DNA from: Methanobacteriota archaeon
GTDB lineage: Archaea; Thermoplasmatota; Thermoplasmata; SG8-5
Reading direction: 5' to 3'
NCBI GenBank assembly: GCA_013791785.1
Contig: VMTD01000015.1
Span: forward strand, 1 to 36,868
DNA: 36,868 nt
Below the pieces are notes generated by a model. The model was not told the DNA's origin. It worked only from the letters and a program-made list of their open reading frames with translations, and did no database searches. Shown here piece after piece: positions 27,634 to 34,340 of the stretch. The position numbers and the translations under genes are program-made. Positions within the stretch are counted from its first letter, which is position 1; each line of letters begins with the position of its first letter.

Positions 27634-28403
27634 ATCCATATCTTCCATGGTGGTTTTCCGCTTTCCCAAATTTCTTCCAGTGCATTCTTATCTCGTAAAG
27701 TGTCTAACGGTTGCCAAAAACCTTTATGCTGGTATGCGTTTAATTGGCCTTCATTAGCTAATGATTCCAATGGGGTTCTTTCCCATATTGTTTGATCATC
27801 TTTGAGATAGTCAAAAATCTTCGGTTCTAGTACAAAAAATCCACCATTGACCAATCCCCCATCCCCTGCAGGTTTCTCATTAAAAGTATCTACAACACCT
27901 TCATTGTTTATGCTTATCGCGCCAAATCTTCCTGGGGGCTGCACTGCGGTGACCGTTGCATATTTACCTTGCTTTTTATGGAACGATAAAAGCGTTTCAA
28001 TATTAATATCGCCGACACCATCCCCATAGGTAAGCATAAAGGTTTCATCACCAATATAGGGTTTTATCCTTTTAATTCGCCCCCCAGTCTTTGTTTCTTC
28101 ACCAGTATCCACAAATGTGATACGCCAAGGTTCTGCAAAATTATTATGAATTACAGTTTTATTATTTTTAAGATCTATTGTTATGTCAGACATATGTAAA
28201 AAGTAATTAGTAAAGTATTCCTTAATTATATATCCTTTATAACCCAAACAAATTATGAAATCATTATAACCAAAATGTGAATACATTTTCATGACGTGCC
28301 AAATAATCGGTTTACCACCTATTTCAATCATCGGCTTGGGTTTTAAAACTGTTTCTTCGCTAATTCTTGACCCGTATCCTCCAGCTAAAATTACTACTTT
28401 CAT
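27630..28403 (-). CDS. rfbF: Glucose-1-phosphate cytidylyltransferase
   Basis: 257 residues, the usual length for the family. MKVVILAGGYGSRISEETV is the nucleotide-binding start, KPKPMIEIGGKPIIWHVMK follows, and MLTYGDGVGDINI gives the metal-binding GDGV. QPPGRFGAISIN and NGGFFVLEPKIFDYL are typical of RfbF. It makes CDP-glucose from CTP and glucose-1-phosphate. A longer frame starts at 28472, but ATG 28403 is clearly right: GGAGGT lies six or seven bases upstream and the ATG overlaps the wzt stop as ATGA. Confidence 0.94.
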   Translation of the reverse strand: MKVVILAGGYGSRISEETVLKPKPMIEIGGKPIIWHVMKMYSHFGYNDFIICLGYKGYIIKEYFTNYFLHMSDITIDLKNNKTVIHNNFAEPWRITFVDTGEETKTGGRIKRIKPYIGDETFMLTYGDGVGDINIETLLSFHKKQGKYATVTAVQPPGRFGAISINNEGVVDTFNEKPAGDGGLVNGGFFVLEPKIFDYLKDDQTIWERTPLESLANEGQLNAYQHKGFWQPLDTLRDKNALEEIWESGKPPWKIWI

Positions 28404-29692
28404 TGAATTACCTCCGATTCCGTCATTAAATTTGTGCGCCATTCCAGCTTCGGTCGCACCACTCCGAGCCAATTTCCAGCATATTCCTTTCTCATTTCAC
28501 CAGTATCATGTACGGTAAATGAAACCACCTCATCTACTTTTAAACGAGCATTCATAACGTCCGTTAATATAATTACGTTTATAAAATATTGACCCTCATT
28601 TAAAAAATTTGCAGGAATCTTACATGAAGTTTTAAATAAACCAACTGGATGTTGGCGCCCGAACCACCCGTCGTCATTTAGGCTCGCAGATCTCATATTT
28701 GATGATGCTAGTACGCCAACACCCATCCTATCAAGAAGATGAATACTTGAACTTATAAGTGCCCCTGGTTTCTTATTCCAAAATTCAAACTCTACAAGTA
28801 CATCTTTATCGATTCGTACATTATCAGTTACTTCACCATCTGAGATAATCTGGACGCTTTTCAGACGGACAACATCATCCCCTGGCGCCGTATTGAAATC
28901 TTTCCAAACTCTCTCTCCAAGAGTTTCTTTTCCCTTCTCAATGTATGAATTAATGATATCATCAACAAATCCTTCTGAAATAATCTTTCCAGCATCTAAT
29001 AATATACCTTTATTGCATAGAGTACTCACAGCAGCCATATTATGGCTCACAAACAAAACAGTTCTCCCTTCTTGGCTTACATCCTTCATTTTCCCAAGAC
29101 ATTTTTTCTGGAACTGAGCATCGCCCACTGCCAGCACCTCATCAACTATTAAAATTTCAGGGTCTAAATGTGCGGCCACCGCAAATGCTAATCGGACATA
29201 CATTCCGCTAGAATAACGCTTCACTGGTGTGTCCAGAAATTTATCAATCTCAGCAAATTTCACGATATCTTTGAATTTGTCTTCTATCTCTTTTTTCTTC
29301 ATTCCGAGAATTCTCCCATTCAGATAGATGTTTTCCCGTCCAGTAAGTTCGGGATGAAATCCTGTTCCAACCTCCAAAAGACTACCAACGCGCCCACGAA
29401 GCACGACTTCGCCCTCAGTAGGGAATGTAATTTGTGAAAGTACCTTTAGTAATGTACTTTTACCAGCCCCATTTCTTCCGATTATACCAACAATCTCTCC
29501 TTTTTCAACTTTGAATGAGATATCTTTTAAAGCCCAGAACTCTTCTTTCTTCGCAGTCGCTCCTTTAATCGCCTGGATTGGATGCATTATTGTGTTCGTG
29601 ATGCTTTCGGTGAGTCTTTGATTATATTGAGTTTTGCCCAGTAAATAAAGCTTCGAAAGGTTTTTTACTTCAATTATTGGGGCTTCCATCAT
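28400..29692 (-). CDS. wzt: Polysaccharide ABC exporter ATPase with C-terminal cargo domain
   Basis: 430 residues. The ATPase domain has Walker A GRNGAGKST (72-80), signature SSGM (161-164), Walker B LIVDE (181-185) and the H-loop histidine H217. The N-terminal extension and the GTGFHPELTGRENIYLNG block are specific to polysaccharide exporters. Residues of about 275-420 form a beta-rich domain (EFEFWNKKPGALISSSIHLL and onward) matching the Wzt C-terminal carbohydrate-binding domain, which in bacterial O9a-type systems recognises a capped glycan end. ATGATG at the start overlaps the wzm stop. It energises glycan export with Wzm. Confidence 0.94.
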   Translation of the reverse strand: MMEAPIIEVKNLSKLYLLGKTQYNQRLTESITNTIMHPIQAIKGATAKKEEFWALKDISFKVEKGEIVGIIGRNGAGKSTLLKVLSQITFPTEGEVVLRGRVGSLLEVGTGFHPELTGRENIYLNGRILGMKKKEIEDKFKDIVKFAEIDKFLDTPVKRYSSGMYVRLAFAVAAHLDPEILIVDEVLAVGDAQFQKKCLGKMKDVSQEGRTVLFVSHNMAAVSTLCNKGILLDAGKIISEGFVDDIINSYIEKGKETLGERVWKDFNTAPGDDVVRLKSVQIISDGEVTDNVRIDKDVLVEFEFWNKKPGALISSSIHLLDRMGVGVLASSNMRSASLNDDGWFGRQHPVGLFKTSCKIPANFLNEGQYFINVIILTDVMNARLKVDEVVSFTVHDTGEMRKEYAGNWLGVVRPKLEWRTNLMTESEVIQ

Positions 29693-30588
29693 ATCACATC
29701 CGCGAACTTGCGTTCATAACTTTTGAAGTATATTAGGCCACTGATAAATATTAAAACTATAAATATTGCAGATATGCCAAGTGAGATCCAATCGATTGCT
29801 ACATTGCCCAAAATGACGGCACGATGCGTTACTATTATTCCTGTCAATGGATTTAATTGTAAAATCCAATTGTATTTACCGCTAATTACACTGATAGGAT
29901 AAATTATTGGTGTTGCGTAGAGCAAGATTTGCATGAAGAATGAGAATCCACGCTGGACGTCCCTGTATTTAACAGATAATGCAGATATCCACATTCCACC
30001 ACCTGCTGCAAGTAAGAATGACATTAAAAGCAGTAGTGGGATGAGTATTATCAAAAGTGTTGGAAATATGTTGTAATAAAACATGAGCGCTACTAAGAAA
30101 AAGGAGGCTATGGCATAGTCGACTAGTCCCACAAGACAGGCACTTAATGGCAGCAACAACCGCGGAAAGTAGACCTTGGAGAGTAGGTTGGAGTTGGACA
30201 GCAAACTGTTTGAGGCTCGCGATATAGAACCTGAGAAATACGTCCAAAGTAACAATCCAGAGTAAGCGAAAATCGGATATGGAACATTGTCAGAAGGGAT
30301 TTTTGCAATCATCCCGAAAACTACTGTAAAAACAATCATCGTGAAGAGAGGCTGTATGATTGCCCAAGCTGCACCTAATACTGTTTGTGCATATCGTACT
30401 TTAATATCTTTCCATGCCAGAAAGTATAGAAGTTCTCGGTATTCCCAAACCTCCTTCAGGTTAAGGTCGAAGATTCCTCTTTTCGGTTTGATGATTTTGA
30501 CAATGTTACTCTCCATTTTTTCTTTCGGCACGTCCATGCCCTGCTTTATAGCGTTGTCTGGTTCGTACGTTGTCACAAGCTCATTCAT
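29689..30588 (-). CDS. wzm: Polysaccharide ABC exporter permease (ABC-2 type)
   Basis: 299 residues. A hydrophilic N-terminus with LLYFLAWKDIKVRYAQTVLG, the conserved amphipathic segment of Wzm permeases, is followed by six hydrophobic segments: IIQPLFTMIVFTVVFG, an IFAYSGLLLW loop, ACLVGLVDYAIASFFLV, LLIILIPLLLLMSFLLA, ILLYATPIIYPISVI and ISAIFIVLIFISGLIYF. It forms the membrane channel that moves the lipid-linked glycan across the membrane. It is first in an eight-gene leftward operon in which nearly every junction is an ATGA overlap. Confidence 0.93.
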   Translation of the reverse strand: MNELVTTYEPDNAIKQGMDVPKEKMESNIVKIIKPKRGIFDLNLKEVWEYRELLYFLAWKDIKVRYAQTVLGAAWAIIQPLFTMIVFTVVFGMIAKIPSDNVPYPIFAYSGLLLWTYFSGSISRASNSLLSNSNLLSKVYFPRLLLPLSACLVGLVDYAIASFFLVALMFYYNIFPTLLIILIPLLLLMSFLLAAGGGMWISALSVKYRDVQRGFSFFMQILLYATPIIYPISVISGKYNWILQLNPLTGIIVTHRAVILGNVAIDWISLGISAIFIVLIFISGLIYFKSYERKFADVI

Positions 30589-30615
30589 AATAATTAAGAT
30601 GGTAGTTAAAGCTAG

Positions 30616-30627
30616 TATTTATTATTT
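30616..30627 (-). promoter_or_regulatory. TATA-like box for the wzm-wzt-CDP-sugar operon
   Basis: On the minus strand this reads AAATAATAAATA, centred about 33 bases before the wzm ATG at 30588, so the leader would be under ten bases. A second AT-rich block at 30641-30657 is an alternative. No Shine-Dalgarno sequence precedes wzm, which fits a near-leaderless transcript. Confidence 0.35.
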
Positions 30628-30700
30628 CCTTGCTAAATGATTATTTTATAGAATATATGAACCGGTTGTTTTACCGTATTAATAATGGAATTGGATAACG

Positions 30701-30708
30701 TTTAAATA
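30701..30708 (+). promoter_or_regulatory. TATA-like box for the secreted protein gene
   Basis: TTTAAATA lies about 52 bases before the ATG at 30757. A start site about 25 bases on would leave a leader of some 27 bases that includes AGGAGGG at 30742-30748, the strongest ribosome-binding site in the right half of the window. This gene is therefore likely to be well translated. Confidence 0.4.
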
Positions 30709-30756
30709 TCATGGATTGTATTAGGTTATAGTAATACCCTCAGGAGGGCGGCTTAT

Positions 30757-31719
30757 ATGAAATTAAAAAGCGCAATATCTATAATAATATGCTTTGCATT
30801 CGTGAGCACGGCTGTCAGTGTTATGGCTACTGACACAGGACCCATTACCTCAAATGGAACTGGAACAGCTACCGTTTCCAACACCGGACCTAGCCTGACA
30901 GGAACAAGGATAAATGATGGAGTGGGCTGGGTTGCGAACCTGGACGTGAACACGCAGTACTTCTTCTACGTGAACGTATCCGATGTCAACACATTGGATG
31001 ATATCGCGAGCGTTACGATGGAGATATATATCCCAACATTTGAAACAGCAGACAACGTGAAGCAGAGGTACAAATTCAGATATGACGAGACCACGAACGG
31101 AGACAGCGTTTTCGCAGGGACATGGACCCAAATAATGCCCACCACTGGATCATACATCGCATCTGGAGCATGCTTGACCCCGGGGTTAACAACCAGCAAC
31201 AGCGGTTCCTATGTATTTGCCATAACACCATACTCGACATCTTTAGCTACAACCTGGAGATTTAATGCCAGCGTTACCGACAGTACGGGTGCAAAGGCCT
31301 CGATAGTCTACAGGACATTCAGTTTTTACAAATACCTGGAAATGTCTTATGACACAGGCGGTGGAAGCCAGAACTTTGCATGGTCTGGACTGCCCGGCAC
31401 ACAGAATGTTGCTGACACCTTCGATGTCACTGTGACATCCAACGTCATATACACGCTCTCCGCAGCCTATGAGAACAGATTTTATAATGCAACCAACGGT
31501 GTAAAATGGGCAAATGAACCCTCGCTTGAAGTTCAATACTATACATATCCAAAAGTAGCATTGACCAATGTCACGTCAAGTTATACGAATTGGATTACCA
31601 TTCTTACCCCTATCGGTGAAAACCAAGTGACCACCCACACCATCTACCTCGACTTCGAGTACGTCCTTCCCGCCCTCACCTACACCGGCGTCACCATCTA
31701 CATCCGGGCATCAGTCTAA
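30757..31719 (+). CDS. Secreted, sequon-rich surface protein of unknown family
   Basis: 320 residues. A signal peptide (MKLKSAISIIICFAFVSTAV) ends with a signal-peptidase site near SVMA/TD at residue 24. The mature protein is Thr/Ser/Tyr/Val-rich with alternating hydrophobic residues, looks all-beta, and has no catalytic motif or C-terminal membrane anchor. Five N-glycosylation sequons occur (N33, N73, N170, N244, N271), notable beside a glycan locus. AGGAGGG lies eight bases before the ATG. The last 17 codons are duplicated at 33845-33898, so a second copy of this gene family once lay downstream. I do not recognise the family; an S-layer or surface adhesion role is only a guess. Confidence 0.8.
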   Translation: MKLKSAISIIICFAFVSTAVSVMATDTGPITSNGTGTATVSNTGPSLTGTRINDGVGWVANLDVNTQYFFYVNVSDVNTLDDIASVTMEIYIPTFETADNVKQRYKFRYDETTNGDSVFAGTWTQIMPTTGSYIASGACLTPGLTTSNSGSYVFAITPYSTSLATTWRFNASVTDSTGAKASIVYRTFSFYKYLEMSYDTGGGSQNFAWSGLPGTQNVADTFDVTVTSNVIYTLSAAYENRFYNATNGVKWANEPSLEVQYYTYPKVALTNVTSSYTNWITILTPIGENQVTTHTIYLDFEYVLPALTYTGVTIYIRASV

Positions 31720-31831
31720 TCGGCCTAACGGCCACTCTTCCGGGGCCTAACCGCCCCGTTCTTTTCATTTTTTTGTTTTCCAGCGCAGCGGCTGGCCGGA
31801 ACCAGTCGCTTGGCCGAGTTGAGCGCCGATT
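31664..31831 (+). repeat. Direct repeat block, copy 1 (gene 3' end, terminator, CCAGC hairpin)
   Basis: The last ~56 bases of the secreted protein gene, its twin-hairpin terminator and the CCAGC-GCAGCG-GCTGG hairpin (31780-31795), with CGGAACCAGTCGCTTGGCCG just after it, recur in the same order and orientation at 33842-34010. Coding tail and CCAGC segment are nearly identical. The terminator stems differ in sequence but keep their pairing. Offset between copies is about 2.18 kb. Confidence 0.85.
31722..31779 (+). terminator. Twin-hairpin terminator with T-rich tail
   Basis: Two stems follow the stop codon at 31719: GGCC (31722-31725) with GGCC (31730-31733), then CGGGGC (31741-31746) with GCCCCG (31753-31758). 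A T-rich stretch ending in TTTTTTT follows (31759-31779). Stem plus T-tract is the expected form of an intrinsic terminator, and archaeal polymerase stops at T-tracts even without a stem. The same layout with different stem sequences occurs at 33902-33963. Confidence 0.6.
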
Positions 31832-32112
31832 TACACTCCTCCCCGCCCTTACAGGCGAGGTTTCCTAAGAATGATACGAGAATCGTGTCACACGACATCG
31901 AATTGTTCGGATTCGATGGCGAATACCCCGCCCTCCAGGTTTCATGAGTAGAGATTCAGACGGGGCATGATTGCCTGGGCCGGAACCAGCCGCCGGACCA
32001 ATTTGATCGGTGCCGCGGTGATTCAAATCTGCTCAATAGCGGTTGTTGAATGCGATTCTCGTTGATTGTAGATTGTAGATTGTAGATTTTAGATTGTAGA
32101 TTTACGACGTGC
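31832..32112. other. Non-coding spacer of copy 1 with heptamer tandem repeat
   Basis: No open frame here looks coding. The stretch contains small inverted repeats (CCCGCC-CTTACA-GGCG near 31848, CGAAT...ATTCG near 31900) and, at 32064-32104, five tandem copies of the heptamer GATTGTA (one copy reads GATTTTA) plus a partial sixth. A GTTGAATGC at 32045-32053 resembles the first arm of hairpin 1 of the element that follows. In copy 2 the equivalent spacer is unrelated in sequence and carries two small genes. Confidence 0.5.
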
Positions 32113-32348
32113 GGTGAATGCAGCTTTCATCATGTTGAAAACAGCGCATTCGCCAATGATGCGGAAACATGTTATTTCTAAATCCAGCATCATAAAATTC
32201 CCTTCATTTTCCAAACAATCGGTGAGTGCGTAGCTAAATCAAACCTTATGAAGCACTCGCCATGATTGATCATTTTGTTACAATCACAATCATCGTGTGT
32301 GGAATTTCCGCAAAATCATAAAAAACAACTGGAAACATGATTTTGCGG
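32113..32348 (+). repeat. Five-hairpin element, copy A
   Basis: Hairpins in order. H1: GGTGAATGC (32113-32121) with GCATTCGCC (32146-32154), inner stem TTTCA/TGAAA. Hx: ATGATGC (32156-32162) with GCATCAT (32187-32193). H2: GGTGAGTGC (32221-32229) with GCACTCGCC (32253-32261). H3: ATGATTG (32262-32268) with CAATCAT (32287-32293). H4: CCGCAAAATCAT (32308-32319) with ATGATTTTGCGG (32337-32348). A diverged second copy with compensating stem changes lies at 34341-34573. The ATPase stop codon (32316-32318) is inside H4. No protein, tRNA, rRNA or known riboswitch is recognisable. It could be a structured RNA or a mobile non-coding element. Confidence 0.8.
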
Positions 32349-33737
32349 GTCCCAGAAGATTCTTCCCAGCTCCTCCGGTGTCCACCCGATGATGCCGTTC
32401 TCCTCCATGAGGCTCAGCGCCCCCTTCGAGAAGCCGCCCCGGGAGAATATCAGGAAGCTGGTCTTCCGTCCTGGGGTGCCCCAACGGACGAGTTCCGACT
32501 TATCCATAAGTGCCCTGACGTCCTTCGCAGGGAGAGGTTTTTTTGCCCATTTCACCTCGCCGCAAAGCATTTCGTTCCGTTCCGATGACAGCGCCATCAA
32601 ATCTATCTCTTCCTCGCCGTACCACCATGAGCCTGTACGGTCCCAGGTGATGTTCTGGGCGGCGCTCCATTTCATGAACGCCTCTTTAACGATGTCTTCC
32701 GTTATGCGGCCCAGATAAGCATCGAAATCCTTCTTCACGCGGGCTGTGACGCCTGCCGGGTTTCCTGATTCTATCATTCCCTTGCCCGGTACAACATACC
32801 GGAAGTGGAAATCCAGATAGTTGTCAGCGATCCTGTAGGAACCGCGCCGACTCCGGACAGGGTCCTCGGTTACCGGAAGCTCCCGCCTGACAAAGCCGAC
32901 CGAAGAAAGCTGGCTGAGATAGGGGCTGATGTCAGACTTGCCGGCGTTCATTGCTAACCGAATATCGTTCAACTGGGTTTTTCCTGCAGCGATATGGCCA
33001 AGGATCGAACGATATGTTGCGGCGCTTGTGAATTCCTCTTTCAGAAGAAAATCTGCCTCGGCATAGAGAATATTATGCGGATTGAAGAAGGCTGATTCGA
33101 CATTCTGCCAGAACGATTGTTTTGGATTCAGTTCCAGAAGGTACATTGGTATTCCGCCGCAGGCGCCATAGGCTCTAACAAGGTCCTCGAAAGAATAATC
33201 CGGAAAGAAATAACGGAGGGCTTCAAATTTCATCGGATCCACTTTGAGTTGCCCGGTTCTCCTGCCGTAAAGTGGGGCTTTGTAATCCAGAACATGGGAT
33301 TCCATCATTCTCACGGATGAACCGCAGAGGAAAAGCTTGGTTTCGGTTCCCTGAAGAGAAGTATCAATTATTTTTTGAAACACGCTTGGTATGGAAGAAT
33401 CCGACGTTATCAGGTAGGGAAATTCATCAATGATTATGGGTATCCCAAGCTTGGCAAGATAGCTGAACAGCTTGTTCCAGTCAGGTTCTATCGATTTGAA
33501 AGTATCATCCGAAATCTGCGCAGCGACCTCGTCCCTGAAATGTCTGGCTATGTCAGTAGCTGAACTTTCAGTGGCCAAAAAATACACGCCCTTGCCTGAA
33601 AGGGCGACCGTCAGCAATCGAGTCTTTCCCACACGCCTCCGCCCCCATACGGGAATGAATTGAAATTCGGGTTTGGAGATTATATCTTTGAGGAATTTCA
33701 ATTCCTCTTCCCTATTTATGAAATTAGTAGAACCCAT
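32316..33737 (-). CDS. Archaeal AAA+-like ATPase (PF01637) with DUF234 / PD-(D/E)xK C-terminal domain
   Basis: 473 residues. Walker A GRRRVGKT (32-39) and Walker B IIIDE (101-105) lie in an N-terminal STAND-like ATPase domain, followed by a winged-helix region (about 235-310). The C-terminal DUF234 region has nuclease-fold residues: E377 and D379 in EEEIDLMA, E394 and K396 in CGEVKWAKK. This pattern fits the PD-(D/E)xK superfamily. The family is abundant in archaea, often near mobile DNA; cellular role unproven, DNA cleavage or defence inferred. The final ten residues (DPQNHVSSCFL) are encoded by hairpin H4 of the repeat element, so the native C-terminus may have been replaced. Confidence 0.87.
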   Translation of the reverse strand: MGSTNFINREEELKFLKDIISKPEFQFIPVWGRRRVGKTRLLTVALSGKGVYFLATESSATDIARHFRDEVAAQISDDTFKSIEPDWNKLFSYLAKLGIPIIIDEFPYLITSDSSIPSVFQKIIDTSLQGTETKLFLCGSSVRMMESHVLDYKAPLYGRRTGQLKVDPMKFEALRYFFPDYSFEDLVRAYGACGGIPMYLLELNPKQSFWQNVESAFFNPHNILYAEADFLLKEEFTSAATYRSILGHIAAGKTQLNDIRLAMNAGKSDISPYLSQLSSVGFVRRELPVTEDPVRSRRGSYRIADNYLDFHFRYVVPGKGMIESGNPAGVTARVKKDFDAYLGRITEDIVKEAFMKWSAAQNITWDRTGSWWYGEEEIDLMALSSERNEMLCGEVKWAKKPLPAKDVRALMDKSELVRWGTPGRKTSFLIFSRGGFSKGALSLMEENGIIGWTPEELGRIFWDPQNHVSSCFL

Positions 33738-33760
33738 ATTAGGATAATAGATTTTATACT

Positions 33761-33768
33761 ATTTATAA
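33761..33768 (-). promoter_or_regulatory. TATA-like box for the ATPase gene
   Basis: Minus-strand TTATAAAT is centred 27 bases before ATG 33737, and there is no Shine-Dalgarno sequence, so a leaderless transcript is expected. A second AT-rich stretch at 33752-33760 abuts it. The rest of 33769-33841 holds CACAACCCTGATGGTC (33824-33839), which recurs at 36613-36628. Confidence 0.5.
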
Positions 33769-33823
33769 TTGACGATTGCGGCTAGAGAACGCAAACCGTT
33801 AAAGTGCCAATAGGCCCCATATT

Positions 33824-33839
33824 CACAACCCTGATGGTC
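33824..33839 (+). repeat. 16-base exact repeat (partner at 36613-36628)
   Basis: CACAACCCTGATGGTC occurs exactly twice in the window, here just before the duplicated gene tail and again at 36613 beside the transposase end. In copy 1 the corresponding position is coding sequence without this motif. It may mark the breakpoint of the duplication or a fragment of a third unit. Confidence 0.6.
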
Positions 33840-33844
33840 ACACC

Positions 33845-33898
33845 TTCCCCGCCCTCACCTACACCGGCGTCACCATCTACATCCGGGCATCAGTCTAA
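33845..33898 (+). pseudogene. 3'-terminal 17 codons of a second secreted-protein gene
   Basis: TTC at 33845 to TAA at 33896-33898 encodes FPALTYTGVTIYIRASV, identical to the C-terminus of the 30757-31719 protein except that the first residue is F instead of L. Upstream the frame soon meets a stop (about 28 residues in total), so only the tail survives. It shows that a paralogue existed here, or that a 3'-end block was copied, before the ATPase gene occupied the region. Confidence 0.8.
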
Positions 33899-33901
33899 TC
33901 C

Positions 33902-33963
33902 GGTTCTCTGAACCACCTTTTCGGGACTCTCCCGAGTCCCGTTCTTTCCATTTTTTCCCTTTT
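33902..33963 (+). terminator. Twin-hairpin terminator, second copy
   Basis: GGTTC (33902-33906) pairs with GAACC (33910-33914), and CGGGACTC (33922-33929) pairs with GAGTCCCG (33934-33941). A T-rich tail follows (33942-33963, with TTTTTT). Position, loop sizes and T-tract match the terminator at 31722-31779, but both stems have entirely different bases that still pair, evidence that the fold is what is maintained. Confidence 0.6.
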
Positions 33964-34050
33964 CCAGCGCAGCGGCTGGGCGGAACCAGTCGCTTGGCCG
34001 GTTTATGCGCCCCCCGTCCCAGCGCGCCCCGGGCGTTACGACGTCCGGAA

Positions 34051-34173
34051 ATGTTCATTCCTCTGAACAGGCTTCTGCCCTATCACTTCAGGATGACCGA
34101 AAAGCAGGTCGTGTATTCTATGTACATTATGACGCTGGCGTTCTGCGTTCTTGGATTTTTCGTGCCCGGATGA
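34051..34173 (+). CDS. Small membrane protein (40 residues)
   Basis: ATG at 34051 (GGAA just upstream) reads MFIPLNRLLPYHFRMTEKQV and then a hydrophobic helix (VVYSMYIMTLAFCVLGFFV, about residues 20-38) to a TGA at 34171-34173. An inner start at the ATG of MTEKQ, with AGG-like sequence before it, would give 26 residues. Its stop overlaps the start of the next small gene as ATGA, the same coupling used throughout the window, which argues that both are real. Family and function are unknown. It lies only in copy 2 of the duplicated region. Confidence 0.45.
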   Translation: MFIPLNRLLPYHFRMTEKQVVYSMYIMTLAFCVLGFFVPG

Positions 34174-34301
34174 GCAGGCGCCCCGCCCTCGAGCACCCTG
34201 AGACCGGCCTCGGGTTCGTGCCGTACATCCTGGTGGCCGTTATCGTTGCGGCCGTGGTTATCGTCATAATTCTTCTCCGGCGCAAGAAGAAAACGAAATA
34301 G
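34170..34301 (+). CDS. Small membrane protein with basic C-terminus (43 residues)
   Basis: ATG at 34170 overlaps the previous TGA. The product reads MSRRPALEHPETGLGFVPYI followed by a strong transmembrane helix (about residues 17-37) and ends RRKKKTK. A polar N-terminus, one helix and a basic tail resemble the C-terminal anchor of archaeal surface proteins, so this could be either a stand-alone small protein or the leftover anchor of a deleted larger one. The frame is open back to 34005, but the extra part is Arg/Ser-rich and less credible. ATGA coupling favours this start. Confidence 0.5.
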   Translation: MSRRPALEHPETGLGFVPYILVAVIVAAVVIVIILLRRKKKTK

Positions 34302-34340
34302 GCATTTTCACGGCAGCATGCCCCGCCTGTGAGGGCAGAT

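Larger units (their letters stand above)
33842..34010 (+). repeat. Direct repeat block, copy 2 (gene tail, terminator, CCAGC hairpin)
   Basis: This matches 31664-31831. It has the same coding tail, a twin-hairpin terminator with different stems, the T-tract, then CCAGC-GCAGCG-GCTGG at 33964-33979 and CGGAACCAGTCGCTTGGCCG. Homology starts abruptly at ACCTTCCCC, where copy 2 has one extra C compared with copy 1. Nothing upstream matches the body of the secreted protein gene. Confidence 0.85.

Noticed and set aside
34005-34301. Single 98-residue protein
   Set aside because: The first 55 residues are Arg/Ser-rich and unlike a conserved domain, overlap the conserved CCAGC-block end, and compete with the 40-codon frame whose stop overlaps the ATG at 34170. 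The shorter coupled pair explains the region better.
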